This document shows, piece after piece, positions 15,272 to 22,144 of a stretch of DNA of 22,662 nucleotides. The notes beneath the pieces were generated by a model. The model had not been told where the DNA came from and made no database searches. It saw only the letters and a list, made by a program, of their open reading frames with translations. Source of the DNA: Actinomycetes bacterium. GTDB lineage: Bacteria; Actinomycetota; Actinomycetes; Actinomycetales; Actinomycetaceae. Numbering within the stretch: position 1 is the first letter of the stretch; every line of letters begins with the position of its first letter. The stretch covers positions 1 to 22,662 of the forward strand of contig JAEWHO010000067.1 in assembly GCA_023387755.1 (NCBI GenBank), written 5' to 3'. The position numbers and the translations under genes were made by a program.

Positions 15272-16558
15272 GTGCTTACTGCATTCGCGCAGGCATTTCG
15301 CACGCCTGATCTGCGTAAGAAGCTGCTGTTCACGCTCTTTATTATGGCCGTGTTCCGGTTTGGTTCATTCGTACCGGCACCTGGTGTTGACTACGGGAAT
15401 GTGCAGCAGTGCCTGGCGGGAGCAGAATCTGGATTCCTGGGACTGGTCAACCTTTTTAGTGGTGGCGGCCTACTGCACCTGTCGGTGTTCGCACTGGGCA
15501 TCATGCCTTACATCACTGCGTCGATTATCGTGCAGCTGATGCGGGTCGTCATCCCCCGGTTTGAAGAGTTGCATAAGGAAGGCCAGACCGGCCAAGCTAA
15601 ACTCACCCAGTACACCCGGTATCTCACTATCTTCCTCGGCGTGCTGCAGTCCACCGTCATGGTAGTTTCGGCTGCGCGAGGCGCTCTCTTCCAACATTGC
15701 GCTGTCAGCCCCTTCCCGAAGTCAGATCCCCTTACGCTGCTCCTGGCTATTATCACCATGACCGCTGGTACCGGCTTGATTATGTGGCTTGGTGAGTTGA
15801 TCACGGAACGCGGTATCGGCAACGGTATGTCCCTGCTGATCTTCACCTCGATCGCGGCGTCCTTCCCGACTGGCCTCGCCCGAGTCTTTGGGCTGGAAAA
15901 CGGGATTATGAAGTTCATCCTGATCATGGCCGTCATTCTGGCCATCACCCTAGCGGTGGTCTTTGTGGAGCAGGTGCAACGTCGGATTCCGGTACAGTAC
16001 GCCAAACGGATGGTCGGCCGTCGTCTCTACGGTGGCTCGTCTACCTACATTCCTTTGAAGATCAACCTCTCCGGCGTTATCCCCGTGATCTTTGCTTCCT
16101 CCATCCTGCAGCTGCCGCTAATGATCGCAAGCTTCAACCAGGAAGCTAGCTGGTCCCGCTGGCTGCACACCTACTTCGGTGCTGCCCATCCGGTGCGGAT
16201 TATTATCTATACCGTCCTCATCATTTTCTTCGCCTTCTTCTACACCGCGATCACCTTCAACCCGGAAGAGACTGCTGACAATATGAAGCGTTACGGTGGC
16301 TTCATTCCCGGCATCCGTGCGGGCAAACCGACTGCTGATTACCTCAGCTATGTGATGAACCGGATCACCGCACCCGGTGCTCTCTACCTGGCGATCGTGG
16401 CTCTGATTCCTGAAATTCTCTTCGCTGTTATGGGCCTACAAGGCGTCATGCCTTGGGGTGGTACATCCATCATGATCTTGGTCGGTGTTGCCTTGCAGAC
16501 TGTCAAGGACATCGATTCCCAACTCCGCCAATGCCACTACGAAGGATTCCTCTCATGA
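15272..16558 (+). CDS. secY: Preprotein translocase subunit SecY
   Basis: SecY forms the protein-conducting channel of the Sec translocon in the inner membrane, working with SecE, SecG and SecA or the ribosome. At 428 residues it has the usual length and ten expected membrane segments. Recognisable parts are the N-terminal AFRTPDLRKKLLFTLFIMAVFRFGSFVPAPGVD, the plug region FSGGGLLHLSVFALGIMPYITASIIVQLM, the loop ERGIGNGMSLLIF, the basic cytoplasmic loop VQRRIPVQYAKRMVGRR, and NPEETADNMKRYGGFIPGIRAG. The GTG start has a strong GGGGAGG site at 15260-15266. It overlaps adk by four bases. Confidence 0.99.
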   Translation: MLTAFAQAFRTPDLRKKLLFTLFIMAVFRFGSFVPAPGVDYGNVQQCLAGAESGFLGLVNLFSGGGLLHLSVFALGIMPYITASIIVQLMRVVIPRFEELHKEGQTGQAKLTQYTRYLTIFLGVLQSTVMVVSAARGALFQHCAVSPFPKSDPLTLLLAIITMTAGTGLIMWLGELITERGIGNGMSLLIFTSIAASFPTGLARVFGLENGIMKFILIMAVILAITLAVVFVEQVQRRIPVQYAKRMVGRRLYGGSSTYIPLKINLSGVIPVIFASSILQLPLMIASFNQEASWSRWLHTYFGAAHPVRIIIYTVLIIFFAFFYTAITFNPEETADNMKRYGGFIPGIRAGKPTADYLSYVMNRITAPGALYLAIVALIPEILFAVMGLQGVMPWGGTSIMILVGVALQTVKDIDSQLRQCHYEGFLS

Positions 16559-17121
16559 GTACCCGCCTCGTTCTTTTCGGTCCCCCTGGTGCCGGAAAGG
16601 GCACCCAGGCAGCCCGCTTGGCGGACTACCTGCAGGTTCCCACGATTTCTACCGGCGAGCTATTCCGCAGTCATATGTCGGAAGGCTCAGAACTGGGACA
16701 CCTGGCCGCTACCTATATCTCTCGCGGTGAACTCGTTCCCGATAAAGTCACGGTCTCCATGCTGAAGGAGCGTCTGGAGGCCAAAGATACCGCCCGTGGT
16801 TTCCTACTCGATGGCTTCCCCCGCAATGTTGCCCAGATTGCTTCTCTCGACGAGTTGCTCGGAGATGAAGGGCTCGACGGCGTCATCGAACTGGTCGTTG
16901 ACGAAGAAGAATTGGTGGCTCGACTACTCAAGCGGGGGCAAGAGTCCGGGCGTAGCGATGACAACGAAAAGGTCATTCGTAGCCGACTCGCTGTCTACCG
17001 GGAGCAGACTGCCCCGGTAGCAGAGGTCTACCGCGAACGCGGCCAACTCATCACGATTGATGGAGCTGGCGAGATCGAAGATATCTTCAACCGTATTAAA
17101 ACTACGGTGGATGCCCTGTGA
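16555..17121 (+). CDS. adk: Adenylate kinase
   Basis: This enzyme interconverts ATP and AMP with two ADP, balancing the adenylate pool in the cytosol. The ATG at 16555 overlaps the secY stop (ATGA) and gives 188 residues. GAAGGA at 16541-16546 is the ribosome-binding site. The P-loop GPPGAGKG is at residues 9-16. AMP-binding elements include STGELFRSH (32-40) and DGFPRNVAQ (86-94). The LID is the short form (about 127-140, RGQESGRSDD), with no zinc cysteines, as in mycobacteria. A longer upstream start is rejected because it lies deep within secY. Confidence 0.98.
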   Translation: MSTRLVLFGPPGAGKGTQAARLADYLQVPTISTGELFRSHMSEGSELGHLAATYISRGELVPDKVTVSMLKERLEAKDTARGFLLDGFPRNVAQIASLDELLGDEGLDGVIELVVDEEELVARLLKRGQESGRSDDNEKVIRSRLAVYREQTAPVAEVYRERGQLITIDGAGEIEDIFNRIKTTVDAL

Positions 17122-17963
17122 TCTTCGGACCGCGCCCGGAAATTAAGAGCCGCCCCCAACTGCGTGCGATGGCCGAGGCGGGGCATATCGTTCACGCGAT
17201 GCTCCAGGCCGTCCGGGATGCGATTGAACCCGGGATTTCGACTCTGGAGCTCGATTCGATCGCCGAGAAAGTGTGCCGGGAAGAAGGGGCGCGCCCCAAC
17301 TTCAAGGGCTATCACGGATTCCCGGGCACCATCTGCGCCTCCGTGAACGAACAAATCGTGCACGGGATCCCGTCAGCCGATACAGTGTTGGCCCCCGGTG
17401 ACGTCGTATCCATCGATTGCGGGTGCTCCGTGGCAGGCCCGAATAAGCGGCGCTGGCACGGCGACTCCGCCGCCACCTTCATAGTCCCTCCCGCTGATCC
17501 GCTAGACCAGGAGCTCTCGGACGTTACCCGCAATGCTATGTGGGCAGGTATCGCTGCGTTGGTTGGGGCTACGCGTGTTGGCGTCGTCGGCGAAGCAATC
17601 GAAGCATATGTGCGCAACCACCCGGTGGCGGACACGGAACTCGGGATCGTGGAGGAGTTTGTGGGCCACGGGATTGGTTCGCAAATGCACCAGCCTCCCG
17701 ATGTTGTTAATTTCGCTTCCCACGATCACGGGGCCCGGATTCGTTCAGGTATGGCGATTTGCGTCGAGCCTATGCTCACCCGTGGAAGTCCAGCTAACGC
17801 CACGCTCGACGACGATTGGACCGTGGTGACCCAAGATGGTTCGCGGGCCGCTCACTGGGAGCAGGAGATTGCGCTCGTGGACGGCGGGATCCGCATTCTC
17901 ACGCTGCCCGATGGGGGAGCGGCGGAATTGGCCCGCTTTGGAATTACTCCGGTCGATCTGTAA
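17118..17963 (+). CDS. map: Methionine aminopeptidase, type I
   Basis: Map removes the initiator methionine from nascent proteins. At 281 residues it is somewhat longer than the E. coli enzyme. The metal ligands align as D100, D116, H184 (GHGIG), E217 (CVEPML) and E248. H82 (VHGIP) and H191 match the substrate-contacting histidines. The two aspartates are 16 residues apart instead of 11, because about five residues are inserted (SVAGPNKRRWHGD). The GTG start overlaps the adk stop by four bases. The location after secY-adk matches the actinobacterial MapA position. No clear ribosome-binding site is seen, which fits coupled translation. Confidence 0.97.
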   Translation: MIFGPRPEIKSRPQLRAMAEAGHIVHAMLQAVRDAIEPGISTLELDSIAEKVCREEGARPNFKGYHGFPGTICASVNEQIVHGIPSADTVLAPGDVVSIDCGCSVAGPNKRRWHGDSAATFIVPPADPLDQELSDVTRNAMWAGIAALVGATRVGVVGEAIEAYVRNHPVADTELGIVEEFVGHGIGSQMHQPPDVVNFASHDHGARIRSGMAICVEPMLTRGSPANATLDDDWTVVTQDGSRAAHWEQEIALVDGGIRILTLPDGGAAELARFGITPVDL

Positions 17964-17964
17964 A

Positions 17965-18037
17965 CCTCTCGCAGAGGCTGGCTGACTCCCGTCTCCCGGC
18001 GAACTCCGCGGTGCTCTGCGAGCGGCGCAGGCGGGAG
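17965..18037 (+). other. Structured intergenic region after map
   Basis: CCTCT/AGAGG (17965-17969 with 17973-17977) can form a small hairpin. CTCGCAGAG (17968-17976) can instead pair with CTCTGCGAG (18014-18022), nine pairs. CTCCCG occurs twice (17986, 17993) and can pair with CGGGAG (18032-18037). The foldings are mutually exclusive. No T-tract follows, so if this ends the secY transcript it does so inefficiently or with Rho. Confidence 0.35.
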
Positions 18038-18100
18038 CAAAGGGGCCACATGCGGGCACCGAGAACACTCTAGCGTGGGGCGGTTCACGTTCCCGCGGAA

Positions 18101-18139
18101 TTCACATTTACTGGCAAATCCCATAAGATTGACCGTTGG
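18101..18139 (+). promoter_or_regulatory. Promoter of infA and the alpha operon
   Basis: TTCACA (18101-18106, five of six consensus), a 17-nt spacer and TAAGAT (18124-18129) form a good promoter. ACCGTTGG (18132-18139) follows two bases later and resembles the ACGGTTGC of the S10 and spc promoters. The start is probably near 18135-18136, leaving a leader of about 78 nt. Confidence 0.65.
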
Positions 18140-18213
18140 ACGTGCGTAATTCGAGCTAACACACCGTTTTGGCTGGTAATTGCGCGATGACTACGAGGAG
18201 TGTTTCGGAAAGC

Positions 18214-18435
18214 ATGGCTAAAAAAGACGGCGTGATCGAAGTTCAGGGCACTGTCGTCGAAGCGCTGCCCAATGCGATGTTCCGGGTTGAACTGGAAAAT
18301 AAGCACGTGGTGCTTGCACATATCAGCGGAAAGATGCGTCAGCACTATATCCGCATTCTGCCCGAGGATCGTGTGGTCGTGGAGCTCAGCCCTTACGATC
18401 TTTCCCGTGGTCGTATTGTCTACCGCTACAAGTAA
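18214..18435 (+). CDS. infA: Translation initiation factor IF-1
   Basis: IF-1 binds the 30S A site during initiation and assists IF-2 and IF-3. The ATG at 18214 gives 73 residues, beginning MAKKDGVIEVQGTVVEALPNAMFRVEL, an OB fold, and ending LSPYDLSRGRIVYRYK. An ATG nine codons upstream is in frame but lacks a ribosome-binding site and would add a non-conserved extension. GAGGAG at 18195-18200 is 13 bases from the chosen start, rather far. It precedes rpmJ, as is normal in Gram-positive bacteria. Confidence 0.97.
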   Translation: MAKKDGVIEVQGTVVEALPNAMFRVELENKHVVLAHISGKMRQHYIRILPEDRVVVELSPYDLSRGRIVYRYK

Positions 18436-18468
18436 GAACTAGCTGCCCTAGGGCGGCGGAGGAATGAC

Positions 18469-18582
18469 ATGAAGGTCAAGCCGAGCGTCAAGAAGATCTG
18501 TGACAAGTGCAAGGTGATTCGCCGGCACGGTCGCGTGATGGTCATCTGTGACAACGTGCGCCATAAGCAGCGGCAAGGCTGA
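18469..18582 (+). CDS. rpmJ: 50S ribosomal protein L36
   Basis: L36 is the smallest ribosomal protein and stabilises 23S rRNA near the factor-binding region. The 37 residues begin MKVKPSVKKICDKCKVIRR and keep the zinc ligands C11, C14, C27 and H32, so this is the zinc-binding form. GGAGGA at 18458-18463 is a strong ribosome-binding site. The gene lies between infA and rpsM. A 10-bp palindrome (GCCCTAGGGC, 18445-18454) sits just before it. Confidence 0.97.
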   Translation: MKVKPSVKKICDKCKVIRRHGRVMVICDNVRHKQRQG

Positions 18583-18589
18583 TTGGCGC

Positions 18590-18720
18590 GGTAGGGGAGT
18601 GCCCCTACCAACCCCTATTGGCGGCGCTCATAATAGCGCAGCCCCCGGTCCGGAGGCCGGGGCTCGCAATCCCGCGAGAAGCCAGTGGGGAAGACCTCCG
18701 GTTCGACAGTCAGGAGACTG
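18590..18720 (+). promoter_or_regulatory. Hairpin-rich leader of rpsM
   Basis: Five stems lie in the 142-nt rpmJ-rpsM gap. They are GGTAGGGG/CCCCTACC (18590-18597 with 18602-18609), GCGCT/AGCGC (18624-18628 with 18635-18639), AGCCCC..GG/CCGGGGCT (18640-18648 with 18657-18664), CTCGC/GCGAG (18663-18667 with 18674-18678, competing with the previous stem), and CAGTC/GACTG (18707-18711 with 18716-18720). The last stem puts the ribosome-binding site AGGAG (18712-18716) in its loop. This is where S4 acts on the alpha operon in E. coli, but I cannot show homology. Confidence 0.5.
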
Positions 18721-18724
18721 ATCA

Positions 18725-19099
18725 GTGGCACGTCTTGCAGGCGTCGATCTCCCCCGCGAAAAGCGGCTCGAGGTCGCGCTCACCTATATTTACGGCGTCG
18801 GCCGTACCCGGGCAAAAGAAGCTCTGGAAGCTACCGGTGTTTCCCCGGATCTGCGTGTGAAGGACATGGAAGAGAGCGATCTCGTTGCCCTTCGTGACTA
18901 CATTGAAGCCAATTTCAAGGTGGAGGGTGATCTCCGCCGTGAGGTGGCCGCCGATATTCGCCGTAAGGTCGAAATTGGCTGCTACCAAGGTTTACGCCAC
19001 CGCCGGGGTCTGCCCGTGCATGGCCAGCGCACCAAGACCAATGCGCGTACCCGCAAGGGTCCCAAGCGCACCGTGGCAGGTAAGAAGAAGGCCCGCTAA
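18725..19099 (+). CDS. rpsM: 30S ribosomal protein S13
   Basis: S13 lies in the 30S head, contacts P-site tRNA and bridges to L5. It has 124 residues. It begins MARLAGVDLPREKRLEVALTYIYGVGRTRAKEAL, followed by the conserved GCYQGLRHRRGLPVHGQRTKTNARTRKG segment and a lysine-rich tail. The GTG start lies eight bases after the AGGAG site, which is displayed in a small hairpin loop. It begins the alpha cluster proper. Confidence 0.98.
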   Translation: MARLAGVDLPREKRLEVALTYIYGVGRTRAKEALEATGVSPDLRVKDMEESDLVALRDYIEANFKVEGDLRREVAADIRRKVEIGCYQGLRHRRGLPVHGQRTKTNARTRKGPKRTVAGKKKAR

Positions 19100-19149
19100 T
19101 CCGCAGTCCGGTTAATTCCGGTCCGACCACCTCTGGAGTTTTAAAAGAT

Positions 19150-19557
19150 ATGCCTCCCAAGACACGCAACACCTCGGCTGCGCGTAAGCCCCGCCGCCGG
19201 GATCGCAAGAATATTGCCCAGGGCAATGCCTACATTAAGTCCACCTTCAACAACACCATCGTGTCTATTACGGATCCGGATGGCGCTGTGATTGCCTGGG
19301 CTTCGTCAGGTCAGGTGGGATTTAAGGGATCCCGCAAGTCCACCCCGTTCGCTGCGCAGCTCGCCGCTGAGGCTGCAGCCCGCCGCGCCCAGGAACACGG
19401 GATGAAGAAGGTCGACGTTTTCATTAAGGGCCCGGGATCCGGTGGTGAAACTGCGATCCGCTCCCTGCAGGCCACCGGCCTGGAGGTCTCCTCGATCTCG
19501 AACGTTACGCCGCAGGCACATAACGGCTGCCGCCCGGCGAAGCGTCGTCGCGTCTAA
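19150..19557 (+). CDS. rpsK: 30S ribosomal protein S11
   Basis: S11 is a platform protein near the Shine-Dalgarno duplex and the E site. It has 135 residues. Diagnostic parts are GNAYIKSTFNNTIVSITDPDGAVIAWASSGQVGFKGSRKSTPFAAQ and the C-terminal NVTPQAHNGCRPAKRRRV. The Asn-Gly in that ending is the position known to form isoaspartate in E. coli. GGAG at 19135-19138 is 11 bases from the ATG, across an A/T-rich TTTTAAAA spacer that is unusual in this GC-rich region. rpoA follows after 96 nt, without rpsD. Confidence 0.98.
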   Translation: MPPKTRNTSAARKPRRRDRKNIAQGNAYIKSTFNNTIVSITDPDGAVIAWASSGQVGFKGSRKSTPFAAQLAAEAAARRAQEHGMKKVDVFIKGPGSGGETAIRSLQATGLEVSSISNVTPQAHNGCRPAKRRRV

Positions 19558-19568
19558 GACGCTCCCTG

Positions 19569-19596
19569 CCCGGTAAGCAGACAGAGGTTTACCGGG
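19569..19596 (+). promoter_or_regulatory. Hairpin between rpsK and rpoA
   Basis: CCCGGTAA (19569-19576) pairs with TTACCGGG (19589-19596) across a 12-nt loop. No T-tract follows. It may be an mRNA processing or attenuation signal that sets rpoA levels apart from S13 and S11. It stands where mycobacteria keep rpsD. AAAGGA precedes the rpoA GTG. Confidence 0.5.
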
Positions 19597-19653
19597 GTCA
19601 CCTGTTGTCCCGCATGGCGTCAAATGGCGGATGCCTGCTGAAAGGATTACCAA

Positions 19654-20655
19654 GTGCTCATTGCCCAGCGTCCGACGCTGACCGAGGAGGTCGTGAGCGA
19701 TAACCGCTCGCGTTTCGTTATCGAACCACTGGAGCCGGGATTCGGCTACACCCTAGGGAACTCATTGCGCAGGACTTTGCTGTCCTCGATTCCGGGGGCG
19801 TCGGTAACCTCCATTCGCATTGACGGCGTCCTTCATGAATTCTCGACTATTCCGGGAATCAAGGAAGACGTTACTGAGATCATCCTCAACATTAAGAATC
19901 TAGTGGTCTCTTCCGACCATGACGAACCGGTGGTCATGTACCTGCGTAAGCAGGGGCCCGGGGTTGTCGTGGCAGGGGATATCACCCCGCCAGCTGGCGT
20001 GGAGGTCCACAACCCGGACCTGCACATTGCCACCATTAATGCTAAGGGCAAGCTCGAAATTGAGCTGACTGTGGAGCGCGGCCGGGGCTACGTGACCGCC
20101 GCAATGAATAAGAGCGAGGACGCCGAGATCGGTCGGATTCCGGTGGACTCGATCTACTCCCCGGTGCTCAAGGTCACCTACAAGGTGGAAGCAACTCGCG
20201 TGGAGCAGCGTACGGACTTCGACCGTCTGATTATTGACGTCGAAACCAAGCCGTCCATGGAACCGCGCGACGCGCTCGCCTCCGCCGGTACCACGCTGGT
20301 AGAACTGTTCGGGCTGGCTCGTGAGCTGAACGTGGAAGCAGAGGGCGTCGAGATCGGTCCCTCGCCCACTGATCAGGCGTTGGCCCAGGATCTGGCACTG
20401 TCGATTGATGACCTCGATCTGCAGTCCCGCTCCTATAACTGCCTGAAGCGAGAAGGCATCCATACCCTGGGGCAGCTCGTTGCGCGCTCCAAGGAAGACC
20501 TGCTGGACATCCGTAATTTCGGTAAGAAGTCGATCGACGAGATTCAGGAAAAGCTGGCCGATTACGGCCTCAGCCTGAAAGACGCTGGCACGGATTTCGC
20601 CTCCGATGAGGTTGGCGACGTCTACGACGATCTGAACTTCAGCGACGAGCTCTGA
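19654..20655 (+). CDS. rpoA: DNA-directed RNA polymerase alpha subunit
   Basis: Alpha dimerises to start RNA polymerase assembly, and its C-terminal domain contacts UP-elements and activators. It has 333 residues. The N-terminal domain (about 1-230) holds FVIEPLEPGFGYTLGNSLRRTLLSSIPGASVTSIRIDGVLHEFS. The C-terminal domain (about 250-310) holds LQSRSYNCLKREGIHTLGQLVARS and LLDIRNFGKKSIDEI. R259 matches the DNA-contacting R265 of E. coli. An acidic tail follows. The start is GTG. It lies directly after rpsK and 19 nt before rplQ. Confidence 0.99.
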   Translation: MLIAQRPTLTEEVVSDNRSRFVIEPLEPGFGYTLGNSLRRTLLSSIPGASVTSIRIDGVLHEFSTIPGIKEDVTEIILNIKNLVVSSDHDEPVVMYLRKQGPGVVVAGDITPPAGVEVHNPDLHIATINAKGKLEIELTVERGRGYVTAAMNKSEDAEIGRIPVDSIYSPVLKVTYKVEATRVEQRTDFDRLIIDVETKPSMEPRDALASAGTTLVELFGLARELNVEAEGVEIGPSPTDQALAQDLALSIDDLDLQSRSYNCLKREGIHTLGQLVARSKEDLLDIRNFGKKSIDEIQEKLADYGLSLKDAGTDFASDEVGDVYDDLNFSDEL

Positions 20656-20674
20656 TACAAGAAAAGGACCCATT

Positions 20675-21205
20675 ATGCCTACCCCGTCCAAGGGACCCCG
20701 TCTGGGTGGATCCGCCGCCCACGAGAAGCACATGCTCGCGAACCTGGCAACGTCGCTGTTTGAGCACGGGCGTATTCGCACCACCGAAACCCGCGCCAAG
20801 CGCGTACGTCCGGTGGCCGAGAAGCTCATCACGCTCGCTAAGCGCGGTGACCTGCACGCTCGCCGTAAGGTGATGGAAACCATCACCCGCAAGGATATTG
20901 TGGCGCTGCTGTTCGAAGAGCTGGCCCCGAAGTTTGCCGAGCGTCCCGGTGGTTACACTCGCATCACCAAGCTCCCGAACCGCAAGGGTGATAACGCCCC
21001 GATGGCTCTGATCGAGCTTGTGACCGAGGCCTACAGCCCCAAGCAAGCTGTGGTGAAGGAAGCTGAAAAAGCCACTGCCGCTAAGGCAGACAAGGCCCCC
21101 GTGGAAGAAGCGGACAAGCCTGCCGGCAAGAAGGCCGAAGAGGCCCCGGCAGAAGATGGCGCCGAGGAAACCGCGGCTGAAGAAGCAGCTGAGGACACCA
21201 AGTAA
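20675..21205 (+). CDS. rplQ: 50S ribosomal protein L17
   Basis: L17 lies on the solvent side of the 50S subunit near the tunnel exit. The core (about residues 1-120) shows PTPSKGPRLGGSAAHEKHMLANLATSLFEHGRIRTTETRAKRVRPVAEKLITLAKRGDLHARR and YTRITKLPNRKGDNAPMALIEL. A Lys/Ala/Glu tail of about 55 residues brings the length to 176, against about 127 in E. coli; such tails are common in Actinobacteria. It is the last gene of the alpha operon. AAAAGGA precedes the ATG. Confidence 0.98.
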   Translation: MPTPSKGPRLGGSAAHEKHMLANLATSLFEHGRIRTTETRAKRVRPVAEKLITLAKRGDLHARRKVMETITRKDIVALLFEELAPKFAERPGGYTRITKLPNRKGDNAPMALIELVTEAYSPKQAVVKEAEKATAAKADKAPVEEADKPAGKKAEEAPAEDGAEETAAEEAAEDTK

Positions 21206-21224
21206 CTCAGCGCAACTGAACGGT

Positions 21225-21258
21225 AAGAGCCCCCGGAGCGTTAGCTGCGGGGGCTCTT
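21225..21258. terminator. Terminator between rplQ and the convergent kinase gene
   Basis: AAGAGCCCCCG (21225-21235) pairs perfectly with CGGGGGCTCTT (21248-21258), 11 pairs, with a smaller AGC/GCT stem in the loop. The T-rich end is short. The A and T ends allow it to stop transcripts from both sides, which suits the convergent arrangement. Confidence 0.75.
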
Positions 21259-21322
21259 GCGTCGTCGGGCACAATGCGCCACCGAGTAGCCCCGCACGCG
21301 CACCGGCCAGCACAGAATCAAC

Positions 21323-21350
21323 GGTGCGCTGTGCCCGCCGCTAGCGCACC
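21323..21350 (-). terminator. Stem-loop across the stop codon of the ROK kinase
   Basis: GGTGCGCT (21323-21330) pairs perfectly with AGCGCACC (21343-21350) over a 12-nt loop. The minus-strand stop codon (21341-21343) lies at the edge of the loop. Downstream on that strand is GTTGATTCTG, not a clean T-tract. It may stabilise the mRNA end or aid termination with the next hairpin. Confidence 0.4.
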
Positions 21351-22090
21351 ATCGACCAGGCTCGTACCCCGCCTGAAATGCCGGCCTTATTTGGGATGAT
21401 TATGGTAGATGCGCCCAGCTTCTCACTATTGGTTAGACGCTTGGCATTGCCGCCACCGATATAGAGCCGATCCCACCGAAAGACGGGCTCCAAAGCCTCA
21501 ACCGCTGTGCGGACTCGCCGCGACCAATGGGCGTCTCCCAACCGAAGGCGCTCATGTTCACCCAGATAGTCATCGAAGGTCAGCCCCCACTTCATCGGGG
21601 CGTGAGATAACTCCATATGCGGTGCGAGCACACCGTTATCAAACACCGCGCTCCCCAGGCCTGTGCCGAGCGTGAGCACCAGTTCCAAGCCCGTGCCGGT
21701 CACAACGCCGCAGGCGTGCACTTCTGCATCATTCAGCACCAGCGCTGGCATGCCCAAACTCGCTTCTAGAGCCTCCTGCATATCGAAACCAGCCCACGCT
21801 GCCTGCAGTCGCGGAATTACTTTGGTGCGCGGGCCGTAACGGCAAATATAGTGGGGCGTTGCCACCACCACCCCGTGTCGAATCATCCCCGGCATCCCTA
21901 GTGTCACCCGCCGGGCGACCGGCAATTGGGTAGCCAAGGACGCCACAATATCCACCAGCCGATTCGGCGGGAGCGGATAGGGCGTCGGCACCCGAACCGG
22001 GTCGGTGTACATGGCCCCAGAATCATCTAAAACGCATGCTTTAATACCGCCGCCACCACAATCGATCGCTAGGGTTGTGCGGGAAGTCAT
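21341..22090 (-). CDS. ROK-family sugar kinase, polyphosphate-glucokinase-like
   Basis: Probably an ATP- or polyphosphate-dependent sugar kinase; the substrate is not certain. It has 249 residues. The phosphate-binding opening is D10-CGGGGIK17. The catalytic Asp is D121 in LNDAEVHA. GTGLGSA (142-148) and GGGNAKRL (212-219) are the other nucleotide-site motifs. ELSH (160-163) replaces the usual ELGH, and the CxCGxxGC zinc motif of many ROK proteins is absent, as in PpgK. DYLGEHERLRLGDAHWSRRV resembles PpgK. It is the only minus-strand gene here, placed between rplQ and truA. The ATG at 22090 has no clear ribosome-binding site; TACGGT lies 6 bases upstream, so the mRNA may be leaderless. Confidence 0.8.
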   Translation of the reverse strand: MTSRTTLAIDCGGGGIKACVLDDSGAMYTDPVRVPTPYPLPPNRLVDIVASLATQLPVARRVTLGMPGMIRHGVVVATPHYICRYGPRTKVIPRLQAAWAGFDMQEALEASLGMPALVLNDAEVHACGVVTGTGLELVLTLGTGLGSAVFDNGVLAPHMELSHAPMKWGLTFDDYLGEHERLRLGDAHWSRRVRTAVEALEPVFRWDRLYIGGGNAKRLTNSEKLGASTIIIPNKAGISGGVRAWSMVR

Positions 22091-22096
22091 GGCGCC

Positions 22097-22102
22097 ACCG
22101 TA
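22097..22102 (-). promoter_or_regulatory. Possible leaderless -10 of the ROK kinase
   Basis: On the minus strand TACGGT (22102 down to 22097) fits the TANNNT -10 pattern. Six bases separate it from the ATG, so transcription would begin at the A of the start codon. No -35 is visible at 17 or 18 nt. No good ribosome-binding site lies upstream of the ATG, which supports a leaderless reading. Confidence 0.4.
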
Positions 22103-22109
22103 TCGCAGG

Positions 22110-22138
22110 TTGGGGGACTAGCGGGGGCCCGGTACGCT
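22110..22138 (+). promoter_or_regulatory. truA promoter, probably leaderless
   Basis: TTGGGG (22110-22115), a 17-nt spacer and TACGCT (22133-22138) form a plausible promoter. The expected start is seven bases after the -10, exactly the G of GTG at 22145. GGGGAGG at 22139-22145 looks like a ribosome-binding site but runs into the start codon, so it cannot serve it. It is divergent from the kinase promoter within a 54-nt gap. Confidence 0.5.
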
Positions 22139-22144
22139 GGGGAG

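Noticed and set aside
18696..18720. GGTTCGA, a tRNA T-loop-like sequence before rpsM
   Set aside because: No acceptor, D or anticodon stems can be built around it; the region is better explained as the rpsM leader.
19900..20892. 330-codon minus-strand frame across rpoA and rplQ
   Set aside because: Antisense to two conserved genes and to their junction; no motif seen.
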